DNA of 37,915 nucleotides from an uncultured Senegalimassilia sp. (GTDB taxonomy: Bacteria > Actinomycetota > Coriobacteriia > Coriobacteriales > Eggerthellaceae), in NCBI GenBank assembly GCA_934630815.1, contig CAKTWI010000021.1, positions 1 to 37,915 on the forward strand, in the 5' to 3' direction. This document shows positions 1 through 9,252 of the stretch, piece after piece. Each line of letters opens with the position of its first letter. Within the stretch, counting starts at the first letter, position 1. Below the pieces are notes generated by a model that saw only the letters and a list, made by a program, of their open reading frames with translations, did no database searches and was not told where the DNA came from. Both the position numbers and the translations under genes were made by a program.

Positions 1-75
1 GGAGCGGACAACGGGATTCGAACCCGCGACCCTCACCTTGGCAAGGTGATGCTCTACCAGCTGAGCCATGTCCGC
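1..75 (-). tRNA. tRNA-Gly (anticodon GCC), 3' end cut by the window
   Basis: Read on the minus strand, the acceptor stem GCGGACA/TGTCCGC closes a cloverleaf with D-arm GCTCAGCTGGTAGAGC, an anticodon arm TCACC-TTGCCAA-GGTGA giving anticodon GCC, and a T-arm with GGTTCGAATCC. The discriminator base is T, followed by CC. The final A of an encoded CCA would lie just outside the window. It is the downstream partner of the tRNA-Val gene, 8 nt away, and is probably co-transcribed from the promoter at 205-232. Confidence 0.95.
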
Positions 76-83
76 ATCTCAAA

Positions 84-158
84 TGGTGGGCGTTACAAGA
101 TTTGAACTTGTGACCTCTTCCGTGTCAGGGAAGCGCTCTCCCCCTGAGCTAAACGCCC
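84..158 (-). tRNA. tRNA-Val (anticodon GAC)
   Basis: On the minus strand the acceptor stem is GGGCGTT/AACGCCC, followed by discriminator A and an encoded CCA (minus-strand bases 86-84). The anticodon arm CTTCC-CTGACAC-GGAAG gives GAC. The T-loop is TTCAAAT. It is the first gene of a two-tRNA unit with tRNA-Gly, preceded by a promoter about 50 nt upstream. Confidence 0.95.
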
Positions 159-757
159 ACTTGAGTGATTTGCTTCTGCGCTTTCGGCGCGTCGGCAAGG
201 AGATATAATACCTGAACCAGAATTCTTGGCAACCCCCTTTTTTGAAAAAGTTCGAACTTTTTTGCCGACACAGGATTCCATTCGCTGTTTTCCCTGGTGA
301 GGCGAATGCAGATCGGGATTCTACAAGATCACAGGATTCATTCCGAACACCGTCTACCCAAAGCTGTACAGAACGACAGCAAGATCAGCGAGCTGGATAA
401 CCTTCATGGCTATGCTTTTCAAGAAGCCAGCGTCTAACGGTCTTGACTAGGCGTCAAACCAACATCGCGACATTCGGCAATGCAGCAGGAAGCTATCTCA
501 AACCTCAACATACCCGCTTTCGATAGAAGCGCTGCCAATACCCAGAAAAGATGAACAGTCGCGAATCACCGTATTCGATTTCAAAAATACACGAACGAGG
601 CAGCGATGCTCCGAGCAGGCACTCTAACACGCCATCAACGACGATCGCGAAAACAGTGCGAGCGGGGGTTTCCATACACCCGACCGCAATGCAGCACCCG
701 TTCGCTAAGCAGCCCGACAAGGGCACAAACAATTAGCTCAAGAATTGCTCTAGGTAG
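159..757. other. Long intergenic region between tRNA genes
   Basis: About 600 nt without a convincing gene. It holds the tRNA promoter (205-232), an 18-nt palindrome built on GTTCGAAC (245-262), and a 7-bp inverted repeat CATTCGC/GCGAATG (279-285/302-308). A possible 43-codon reading frame on the plus strand runs from an ATG at 306 to TAA at 437, with GGTGAGG just upstream of its ATG. I do not recognise its product. The words CACAGGATTCCATTC and CACAGGATTCATTCC occur near 270 and 330 as a short direct repeat. Beyond 440 I see nothing definite up to the terminator at 758. Confidence 0.5.
205..232 (-). promoter_or_regulatory. Promoter of the tRNA-Val/tRNA-Gly unit
   Basis: Minus-strand TTGCCA (232-227), a 16-nt spacer and TATTAT (210-205) make a sigma-70-type promoter. 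It ends 46 nt before the first base of tRNA-Val. A perfect AT-rich palindrome at 245-262 lies just upstream of the -35 box. Confidence 0.7.
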
Positions 758-785
758 CAAAAAAGCGGCCCAAAGGCCGCTTTCT
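758..785 (-). terminator. Intrinsic terminator downstream of tRNA-Leu
   Basis: On the minus strand the arms AAGCGGCC and GGCCGCTT, separated by four bases, are followed by a run of T (plus-strand A 759-764). It lies 7 nt past the 3' end of tRNA-Leu and fits as its terminator. Confidence 0.85.
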
Positions 786-791
786 GAATTC

Positions 792-878
792 TGGTGTCGG
801 AGGCGGGATTTGAACCCGCACACCCTATACGGGCACAAGCACCTCAAGCTTGCGTGTCTGCCGTTCCACCACTCCGAC
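792..878 (-). tRNA. tRNA-Leu (anticodon GAG)
   Basis: An 87-nt minus-strand class II tRNA. The acceptor stem is GTCGGAG/CTCCGAC with discriminator A and an encoded CCA. The anticodon arm CAAGC-TTGAGGT-GCTTG gives GAG. A long variable arm (GTGCCCGTATAGGGTGT region) fits tRNA-Leu. The T-arm is GCGGGTTCAAATCCCGC. Confidence 0.95.
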
Positions 879-906
879 AAGTTGTTGCCGAAAAGCAACG
901 ATGATT

Positions 907-935
907 AATATACCCGAACCTTACCTGCTTGCCAA
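907..935 (-). promoter_or_regulatory. Promoter of tRNA-Leu
   Basis: Minus-strand TTGGCA (935-930), a 17-nt spacer and TATATT (912-907), ending 28 nt before the mature 5' end of tRNA-Leu at 878. Spacing and hexamers fit a strong housekeeping promoter. Confidence 0.8.
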
Positions 936-954
936 GACCCAATTTTAAAAAATT

Positions 955-1212
955 TTATCGGGTGGCGATGGTACCGGACGGGTACACGATCATAAGCGCG
1001 ATAAGCGACAGCAAGAAAACGACCGCGAAGATGATGGTGATGCGGTCGAGGTTCTTCTCGACGATGCTGGTACCGGTTTGCGAAGAGTACACGGAGCTGG
1101 CAATCATATCGGAGATACCCGTGCCCTTGCCGGAGTGCAGCAGAATGAAGATGATGAGACCCAAGCCGGAGATGACCAGCAAGGCGATAAGGATGATCAA
1201 AAGCGGATTCAC
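955..1212 (-). CDS. secG: Protein-export membrane protein SecG
   Basis: Small membrane subunit of the SecYEG translocon, which assists SecA-driven export. The 85-residue product has two hydrophobic helices (about residues 4-25 and 58-80) joined by a loop rich in Gly, Ser and Thr with the family's LHSGKGTG segment. It is the last gene of the leftward glycolytic operon, 114 nt after gpmI, a position seen in many Actinobacteria. The start is uncertain: a GTG at 1227 would add five residues but has no Shine-Dalgarno, while GTG at 1212 follows a weak GAAAGAG and gives the usual MNPLL beginning. The T-rich stretch after the stop has no clear hairpin. Confidence 0.9.
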   Translation of the reverse strand: MNPLLIILIALLVISGLGLIIFILLHSGKGTGISDMIASSVYSSQTGTSIVEKNLDRITIIFAVVFLLSLIALMIVYPSGTIATR

Positions 1213-1326
1213 GTGATGCTCTTTCACTCGGAATAATTACGTACGCAAGTAACCAAGTATAACGAAACGCGCCCGCGCAGGCAAGAAACCAGCAACGGGC
1301 GCGAACAGGGTCATGAAAATCACGCA

Positions 1327-2886
1327 TTACGCGAACAGGCTGCGTCCCGTCATCTCATCGGGAACGGCAAGCCCCATGACATCGAGCAGCGTGGGGGCGA
1401 TGTCGCAAAGCGCGCCTTCCTCATCGCCGAGCGCCCGCCCGATATCGGCACCATCCACGAAGATAAAAGGCACCTTCGCAGTGGTATGCGCCGTGTGGGG
1501 CGTTCCATCGTCCGCGATCATCTTGTCGCAATTGCCGTGATCGGCCGTGATGAACGCGAATCCGCCTTTGCGGCGAACCGCGTCGACGACCTTGCCGACG
1601 CCGGAATCGACCGCCTCGACGGCGGCAACGGCAGCGGGGATGACGCCCGTGTGACCGACCATGTCGGGGTTCGCGAAGTTCACGATGTACACATCGGCCT
1701 CGTCGGCATCGATCGCCGCGGCCAAGGTGTCCGCGACCGCAGGCTCGCTCATCTCGGGTTGCAGATCGTATGTGGCAACCTTAGGGCTGGGGATGAGGCT
1801 TCGCTGCTCCCCCGCCTTGGGCTCCTCGCGACCGCCATTGAGGAAGAATGTGACGTGCGCATACTTCTCGGTTTCGGCGATATGGTATTGACGCAGGCCA
1901 GCTGCGGAAAGCACGTCGGCAAGCACGTTTTCCGGGAACGTCTTGGGGAACGCGATCGGCGCGGGGATATCTGGATCGTACTCAGTCAGGCACACGAACG
2001 AGACGTGGGGCCGACGAGCACGATCGAACCCGTCGAAGGCATCGTCGACGATGGCTCGCGTGATCTCGCGGGCGCGATCGGGACGGAAGTTGAAGAACAC
2101 GACGGCGTCCCCATCGACGACGCCGCGGCCATCGAGCGCCACGGGCTCGACGAACTCATCGGTGACATCGGTATCGTACGATGCCTGCATGGCGGCGACG
2201 GGATCGCCCGACGCAGCGAGCGGCTTCGCGCATACAGCGGCCTCGTACGCTTTGGCGACACGGTCCCAGCGCTTGTCGCGATCCATCGCGTAATAGCGGC
2301 CCGAGACGCTTGCCACACGCACGGCGTCTTGGAATCCGTTCTCAGCGATGAAATCCTGCAGCTGCTGCATGTAGCCCTTGCCGCTTGACGGCGGGACGTC
2401 GCGGCCGTCCATGAACGCGTGCACGCGCACATCGCCGACGCCGCTTTGAACGGCATGCTTGATGAGCGCATACAGGTGCTCGTTGCTGGAGTGCACGCCG
2501 CCATCGGAGAGCAAGCCCATGAGATGCAGCGCGGCACCCGGCGCCTTAGCAGTCTCGATCGCATTATTGATCACCGCGTTATCGCAGATGGAGCCTGTGC
2601 GGCATGCCATGTTGATGCGCGAAAGCTCCTGATGCACCACGCGCCCGGCGCCGATGTTGAGATGCCCCACCTCGGAGTTGCCCATCTGCCCCTCGGGCAG
2701 GCCCACGGCCTCCCCAGAGGCTTCGAGCTTGGTGTGCGAGCAGGTTTCGAACAGGCGATCGAGCACCGGCGTGGAGGCCAACGATACGGCGTTTCCCGGA
2801 CCCGCCGGTGCCAAGCCCAAACCGTCCATGATGATCAAGCACGCCGGAAGCGACAGCTTCCCGTGTCCGTTTTGCAACGCGCTCAT
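1327..2886 (-). CDS. gpmI: 2,3-bisphosphoglycerate-independent phosphoglycerate mutase
   Basis: Interconverts 3- and 2-phosphoglycerate in glycolysis and gluconeogenesis. It is a Mn-dependent enzyme of the alkaline phosphatase superfamily. The 519-residue product has the metal-binding IIMDGLG (Asp21), the phosphoserine loop GQMGNSEVGHLNIGAG (Ser71), and the late metal ligands ITADHGNCD and HTAHTT. Length is normal for the family. I chose the ATG at 2886 because it shares the A of the tpiA stop (TAATG overlap), which implies translational coupling. A GTG at 2895 would add only three residues. Confidence 0.96.
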   Translation of the reverse strand: MSALQNGHGKLSLPACLIIMDGLGLAPAGPGNAVSLASTPVLDRLFETCSHTKLEASGEAVGLPEGQMGNSEVGHLNIGAGRVVHQELSRINMACRTGSICDNAVINNAIETAKAPGAALHLMGLLSDGGVHSSNEHLYALIKHAVQSGVGDVRVHAFMDGRDVPPSSGKGYMQQLQDFIAENGFQDAVRVASVSGRYYAMDRDKRWDRVAKAYEAAVCAKPLAASGDPVAAMQASYDTDVTDEFVEPVALDGRGVVDGDAVVFFNFRPDRAREITRAIVDDAFDGFDRARRPHVSFVCLTEYDPDIPAPIAFPKTFPENVLADVLSAAGLRQYHIAETEKYAHVTFFLNGGREEPKAGEQRSLIPSPKVATYDLQPEMSEPAVADTLAAAIDADEADVYIVNFANPDMVGHTGVIPAAVAAVEAVDSGVGKVVDAVRRKGGFAFITADHGNCDKMIADDGTPHTAHTTAKVPFIFVDGADIGRALGDEEGALCDIAPTLLDVMGLAVPDEMTGRSLFA

Positions 2887-3656
2887 TACAGGCACGCTTT
2901 CACCAGCTGCACGAACTGATCGGCCTTCAGGCTTGCGCCGCCGACCAGGCCGCCGTCGATATCGGGCTGGGCGAGAAGCTGTTCGACGTTACCGACGTTC
3001 ATGGAGCCGCCGTACAGGATGCGCATCTGATCGGCGGTCTCGGCGCCGAACATGTCGGCGAGAGTGGCGCGGATGGCGGCGCACATGTCCTGTGCCTGCT
3101 CGGGCGTGGCGGTGCGGCCCGTGCCGATGGCCCAGATGGGCTCGTAGGCCACGACGCACTTGCCGGCCTCCTCGGGCTCCAAGCCCGCGAACGCTGCGCG
3201 CACCTGGGCGCAGACGAACTCCTCGGCGCTGCCCTCATCGCGCACGGCCAGCGATTCGCCGACGCATGCGACGGCGTAGAGGCCGCCATCGAGCAAGGCA
3301 CGGACCTTGCGGTTGACGTCCTCGTTGGTTTCGCCGAAATAGCCACGGCGCTCGGAGTGGCCGACGATGGAGCACGTGCAATGGACATCCTTGAGCATGG
3401 GAACCGACACCTCGCCGGTGAACGCGCCCTTAGGCTCCCAATACACGTTCTGTGCGCCGATTTGGATGGGCTGATGATCGAACTCGAACACGGTGTTGAC
3501 CGGCTTCAAGTCGATGGACGGCGGGCACACGAGCACGTCCACGGAGTCGGTCCAGTGCTTGTCGAAGTTGTTGGAGATGGTTTGCGCCAGCACCACGGCC
3601 TCGGCATAGGTGTTGTTCATCTTCCAGTTACCGGCCATAAGCGGTTTGCGAGCCAT
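2886..3656 (-). CDS. tpiA: Triosephosphate isomerase
   Basis: Interconverts dihydroxyacetone phosphate and glyceraldehyde 3-phosphate in the cytoplasm. The 256-residue TIM barrel shows GNWKMN with catalytic Lys12, the GHSERR motif, AYEPIWAIGTG with the catalytic Glu, and the phosphate loops LYGGS and VGGASL. The ATG at 3656 follows AAAGGAG at an 8-nt spacing. A TTG 18 nt upstream overlaps that ribosome site and is not used here. The gene lies 57 nt after pgk, with a GC-rich hairpin in the gap, and its stop overlaps the gpmI start. Confidence 0.97.
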   Translation of the reverse strand: MARKPLMAGNWKMNNTYAEAVVLAQTISNNFDKHWTDSVDVLVCPPSIDLKPVNTVFEFDHQPIQIGAQNVYWEPKGAFTGEVSVPMLKDVHCTCSIVGHSERRGYFGETNEDVNRKVRALLDGGLYAVACVGESLAVRDEGSAEEFVCAQVRAAFAGLEPEEAGKCVVAYEPIWAIGTGRTATPEQAQDMCAAIRATLADMFGAETADQMRILYGGSMNVGNVEQLLAQPDIDGGLVGGASLKADQFVQLVKACL

Positions 3657-3680
3657 ATGGCACGCTCCTTTCAAAACGAT

Positions 3681-3704
3681 AAGGGGGACGCATGCGCCCC
3701 CCCT
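3681..3704 (-). promoter_or_regulatory. Intercistronic hairpin between pgk and tpiA
   Basis: In mRNA sense the arms AAGGGGG and CCCCCTT flank a GC-rich core containing GCATGC. No T-run follows directly, so it is unlikely to be an efficient terminator. It could be an RNA processing or stability element that sets relative tpiA and pgk levels (inference). Confidence 0.5.
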
Positions 3705-3713
3705 TGGATTACC

Positions 3714-4901
<1,188 letters not shown>

Positions 4902-4945
4902 GATGACTTCCTTTCAAACCACCGCGGATGCGGTGATGGCCAGCT

Positions 4946-5045
4946 AAAAGGCCCTGGTCCCGATTGCACCTTGCAATGCAGCCGGCCGCGCAGCGGGCAC
5001 GGTCGTCGCAGCATGCAAGGGGCGTGGTTCGGTTCCAGGGCCCTT
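4946..5045 (-). promoter_or_regulatory. Large structured hairpin between gap and pgk
   Basis: The outer arms AAGGCCCTGG (4948-4957) and CCAGGGCCCTT (5035-5045) pair with one bulged base. Nested inner arms CCTTGCAATGC and GCATGCAAGG also pair with one bulge. The whole element is about 100 nt and lies between the gap stop and the pgk ribosome site. No clear T-run follows. It resembles in size and layout the hairpin at 20207-20301. It may be an RNA processing or attenuation element. Confidence 0.6.
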
Positions 5046-5068
5046 CATAGCGTTAAGCGGTTAGCCGA

Positions 5069-6088
<1,020 letters not shown>

Positions 6089-6188
6089 TCAGATACTCAA
6101 GTTATGGGCCATACGAAACGTTAGTGTAGCGGAAAGTCAAACGCTTGCGGCGCGAATTTGGCAGACGGTCGACAAGCGAAGACCAACG

Positions 6189-6210
6189 CATCCCGCCTAA
6201 CGGCGGGATG
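6189..6210 (-). promoter_or_regulatory. Hairpin after whiA
   Basis: A perfect 9-bp inverted repeat CATCCCGCC/GGCGGGATG with a 4-nt loop, 15 nt past the whiA stop. No T-run follows on the minus strand. It could be a weak or factor-assisted terminator, so some read-through from whiA into gap is possible. Confidence 0.45.
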
Positions 6211-6224
6211 CCGGTGACTATCGG

Positions 6225-7166
6225 TTACCGATTTTGATTCTCCAGTTCAGCGGCCAATTGCTCGATACGACGCACGCGGTGGTACACCGCCGATTTCGAC
6301 AGCGGAGGGCTGGCAAGCTCGCCGAGCTCCTTAAGAGTCGCCTCGGGATGACGCACGCGCAGCTTGATGAAGTCCTGCAATGCCGGAGGAAGGTTCTCCA
6401 TACCGTGCGCCTCAACCACCTGCCTGATGGCTCGGATCTGGTCGATCGCCGCACGCGATGTTTTGGCCTGGTTGGCGATCTCGGCGTTGGTCTGACGGTT
6501 CACATCGTTGCGCACGCTTTTGATGACGCGGGCGTTTTCCATGGCAAGCGCGCTTTGATGAGCACCCGCAAGCGCCAGGAACTCAAGGATGGCGCTGCCG
6601 CTTTTCAAGTACACCATGTAGGAGTTGCGTCGCTGCATGATGCGCGCCTTGATGTTCTTGCGAGCTAGAAGATCTACAAGCCCATCGGCCAGCTCCTCGG
6701 TTTCGACGATCACCTCGAAGTGAAAATCGCCGCGAGGATCGGACACGAACCCGCTTCCCAGGAACGCTCCGCGCAGATACGCGGCCGCGCAGCAATCCTT
6801 GGCCACCAGCTGTTCGGATACGCCGAGCACCAAACCGCCTTCGGGGGAAAGCACGCCCATATCTACCAAAGCCGCAGCAAGCTGAGGCTGGGCGGGAACC
6901 TCGATAAGGTAGTTCGGCGTTTTATGCAAGACGCTTCGGCGTACTGTCAGATTGGTTTTCAGCCGATACAGCTCATGCAACAGCTTGATAACCAATCGGG
7001 CCACCGAAGGGGCATCGGTGGCGATCTCCACGCGGTAGCGGTTCTTCCCCGACACGAACAACGTGCCCTCGATGCGCACAAGCGCCGCCAAAACGGCCTT
7101 ATCGCAATGGCTGCACGTTGCCGGAACGCGGGAAAGCTCGTCTTTTACCTCTGCCGTGAACGACAT
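6225..7166 (-). CDS. whiA: DNA-binding protein WhiA
   Basis: Conserved Gram-positive regulator with an N-terminal domain related to LAGLIDADG homing endonucleases and a C-terminal helix-turn-helix. In streptomycetes it controls sporulation septation, and in Bacillus it affects cell division and chromosome segregation. The 313-residue product begins MSFTAEVKDELSR and carries the degenerate endonuclease segment AAYLRGAFLGSGFVSDP (about residues 128-145). Its C-terminal HTH is near LKELGELASPPLSKSAVYHR. Length is typical. The ATG at 7166 follows GGGGGTG and overlaps the end of yvcK by 22 nt. Confidence 0.95.
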   Translation of the reverse strand: MSFTAEVKDELSRVPATCSHCDKAVLAALVRIEGTLFVSGKNRYRVEIATDAPSVARLVIKLLHELYRLKTNLTVRRSVLHKTPNYLIEVPAQPQLAAALVDMGVLSPEGGLVLGVSEQLVAKDCCAAAYLRGAFLGSGFVSDPRGDFHFEVIVETEELADGLVDLLARKNIKARIMQRRNSYMVYLKSGSAILEFLALAGAHQSALAMENARVIKSVRNDVNRQTNAEIANQAKTSRAAIDQIRAIRQVVEAHGMENLPPALQDFIKLRVRHPEATLKELGELASPPLSKSAVYHRVRRIEQLAAELENQNR

Positions 7167-8287
7167 AAACGTAACACCCCCGTGAACGCCTCGCGCAGCA
7201 AAAGCGGATCATGCCAGGTGGGGTGCTGCGAGTCGACCAGATTTCGAACGATAACGACCGGGCCCTTGCTTTGAATGGAGCGCAGGTCGGGATAATCGAT
7301 GTGCACAGGGCGCACGCGCCTGCCGTCCTCTTCGCCAGGAGCAACGGTAAAACGGCTATCGCCAACGTTGACCCCTGTGACCGCACGGAAGGTGCCCGTC
7401 TCGGAAGCGTCGGGGCGAACGGGATATGCGCTGTGCACGAGCACGTAATCAAGCAGCCCGCGCATGCCGTGCGCAAGCAACGCCTCGACATGCTCGCGCG
7501 CCGTAAGGCCCCATGTCTCGCCCTGCATATCGGCCAAGGAGCAGACGAACAGGGTTGCCCCCCTCGATTGTCGGATGGCGTCCACCACGCCCGGGACCAG
7601 CAGGTTCGGGATGATGGACGTGAACAGGCTTCCCGGACCGAGCACGATCAGGTCGGCATTGCGGATGGCATCGAGCGCCGGCTGGTATGCCTGGATCTTG
7701 CCCTGACCACGCAACTGAACGTGGGCAAGCGCCGTACGCGAATGGCAGGCAACCGCTTGACCCTCGATATAGCGCCCATCGCGCGTTCGCGCAACCAGCG
7801 ACACGCGATCGAGCGTCGAAGGATACACGTGCCCACGCGCGTTGAGCAAGCGCTCGCAGATCTGAACGGCCTGCGGGAACTCGCCCGTGGCGTCCTCAAG
7901 TGCGGAGAGCATGAGATTGCCCAGCGTATGGTTATCGGCGAACGGGAACCGGTATTTGAATGCGCGCGTGAGCGGGTCATCGGGGTCGGCCGCCATAGCA
8001 CAAATGCACTTGCGGATGTCGCCCGGAGGGGTGACCCCCGCCCGTTCGCGCAGGATGCCCGTCGATCCGCCGTCATCGGCCATAGCGACCACGGCCGATG
8101 TTTCCACACCCATGGAAAGCAGCGTGCGGATGGAAACGGGCGCACCCGTGCCGCCGCCGATGACCACGGCTTTCAAGGTGCTGGTTTCCGGTACCACGGG
8201 ATCGGCCGCGTAAAGCGGTGCGAACGCCTCGGTCATGGACGGGTCATGGGGGAAATGACCGCCCTCTATATGGCTATCGTGTTGCAT
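7145..8287 (-). CDS. yvcK: Gluconeogenesis factor YvcK/CofD-like protein
   Basis: Member of the YvcK family, related to 2-phospho-L-lactate transferase CofD. In Bacillus it is needed for growth on gluconeogenic carbon and for normal cell shape, and it binds UDP-sugars. The 380-residue product shows VVIGGGTGAPV, MADDGGSTG, PPGDIRKC, FADNHTLGNL and LGPGSLFTSIIPNLLV. I chose ATG 8287 because it follows GGGTGAG directly after the rapZ stop. A later ATG at 8236 lacks a ribosome site. The third-from-last position in pcrA-uvrC-rapZ-yvcK-whiA is the usual actinobacterial order. Confidence 0.94.
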   Translation of the reverse strand: MQHDSHIEGGHFPHDPSMTEAFAPLYAADPVVPETSTLKAVVIGGGTGAPVSIRTLLSMGVETSAVVAMADDGGSTGILRERAGVTPPGDIRKCICAMAADPDDPLTRAFKYRFPFADNHTLGNLMLSALEDATGEFPQAVQICERLLNARGHVYPSTLDRVSLVARTRDGRYIEGQAVACHSRTALAHVQLRGQGKIQAYQPALDAIRNADLIVLGPGSLFTSIIPNLLVPGVVDAIRQSRGATLFVCSLADMQGETWGLTAREHVEALLAHGMRGLLDYVLVHSAYPVRPDASETGTFRAVTGVNVGDSRFTVAPGEEDGRRVRPVHIDYPDLRSIQSKGPVVIVRNLVDSQHPTWHDPLLLREAFTGVLRLCRSRQR

Positions 8288-8297
8288 CCCGCTCACC

Positions 8298-9251
8298 CTA
8301 TCGACCTTCGACGGGCTTTGCGGACGCGTTGACGAGCTGGCCATCGACGCCTTCGGCAAGCTTCAGGTCGCGATGCGCGACGCTGACGCGATAGCCCTTT
8401 TGCTTAAGGTATTCGCCCGTGGACTCGGCAAGGGCCACGCTGCGATGCTGACCGCCGGTGCACCCTACGGCGATGGCGAGCTGCTGCTTGCCTTCCGCCA
8501 CGTACCCGGGCATAACGCAATCGAGCAGCGCGCGCCAGCACTTCTGGAATTCCTCGGTTTCAGACCTGCACAACACGTAATCGCGCACGGGCTTATCAAG
8601 GCCAGTGAGCGGGCGCAACTCAGGGTCATAATACGGGTTGGGAAGGAAGCGCACGTCCATGACCAGGTCGGCATCCACGGGAGCGCCATGCTTGAAGCCG
8701 AACGAGTACACCGTGACCTGCAGGCCCTGGCGTTCCTCGCCGGGAGCGAACAGCGCACGAATGGTGCTGCGCAGCTGAGCGGGCATCATATCGGTTGTGT
8801 TGATGACGTGATGCGCCTGTTTGCGCACGTCGTAGAGCATCTCGCGCTCACGCTCGATGCCGTTTGCGATGGAGCTGCCATCGGTGCAGAGAGGATGGCG
8901 GCGTCGGCTGGATTTATACCGCGCGATAAGCTTCTCATCGTCGGCGTCCAAGAACAGCACCCGATAATCGACGCCGGCGCTTTTAAGCTTCGAAAGCTCT
9001 TCCATCAGGCTTTTGAAGAAGCCGCCGCTGCGCGCGTCGCACACCACGGCGATGCGTCGATGATTATCGGGCTGGCCGGGCATGCCGGTTAAGGCCAGCA
9101 AGTTCCCGATAAGGGCGCTCGGCAGGTTGTCCACGCAAAAATATCCAAGATCCTCGAACGCATGCATGGCCTCGGTGCGCCCCGCACCGCTCATGCCGCT
9201 CACGATAACCAGCTCGGGCATGTTCTCAAGCTCGCTTGCAACCTCGGTCAT
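8298..9251 (-). CDS. rapZ: RNase adapter / nucleotide-binding protein RapZ (YvcJ family)
   Basis: P-loop protein. In E. coli RapZ guides RNase E to the GlmZ small RNA, and in Gram-positives it is YvcJ with GTP/ATP-binding activity. The 317-residue product has the Walker A-like GMSGAGRT (residues 19-26), VDNLP, the DARS segment and the C-terminal CTGGQHRSV signature. The ATG at 9251 follows GGAAGGAG and begins one base after the uvrC TGA. Upstream in-frame starts lie inside uvrC and are not used. Its natural RNA target in this lineage is not known. Confidence 0.95.
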   Translation of the reverse strand: MTEVASELENMPELVIVSGMSGAGRTEAMHAFEDLGYFCVDNLPSALIGNLLALTGMPGQPDNHRRIAVVCDARSGGFFKSLMEELSKLKSAGVDYRVLFLDADDEKLIARYKSSRRRHPLCTDGSSIANGIEREREMLYDVRKQAHHVINTTDMMPAQLRSTIRALFAPGEERQGLQVTVYSFGFKHGAPVDADLVMDVRFLPNPYYDPELRPLTGLDKPVRDYVLCRSETEEFQKCWRALLDCVMPGYVAEGKQQLAIAVGCTGGQHRSVALAESTGEYLKQKGYRVSVAHRDLKLAEGVDGQLVNASAKPVEGR

Positions 9252-9252
9252 G

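Noticed and set aside
505..732. A 75-codon minus-strand frame in the tRNA spacer
   Set aside because: No Shine-Dalgarno, no family resemblance, and a non-coding context between tRNA genes.
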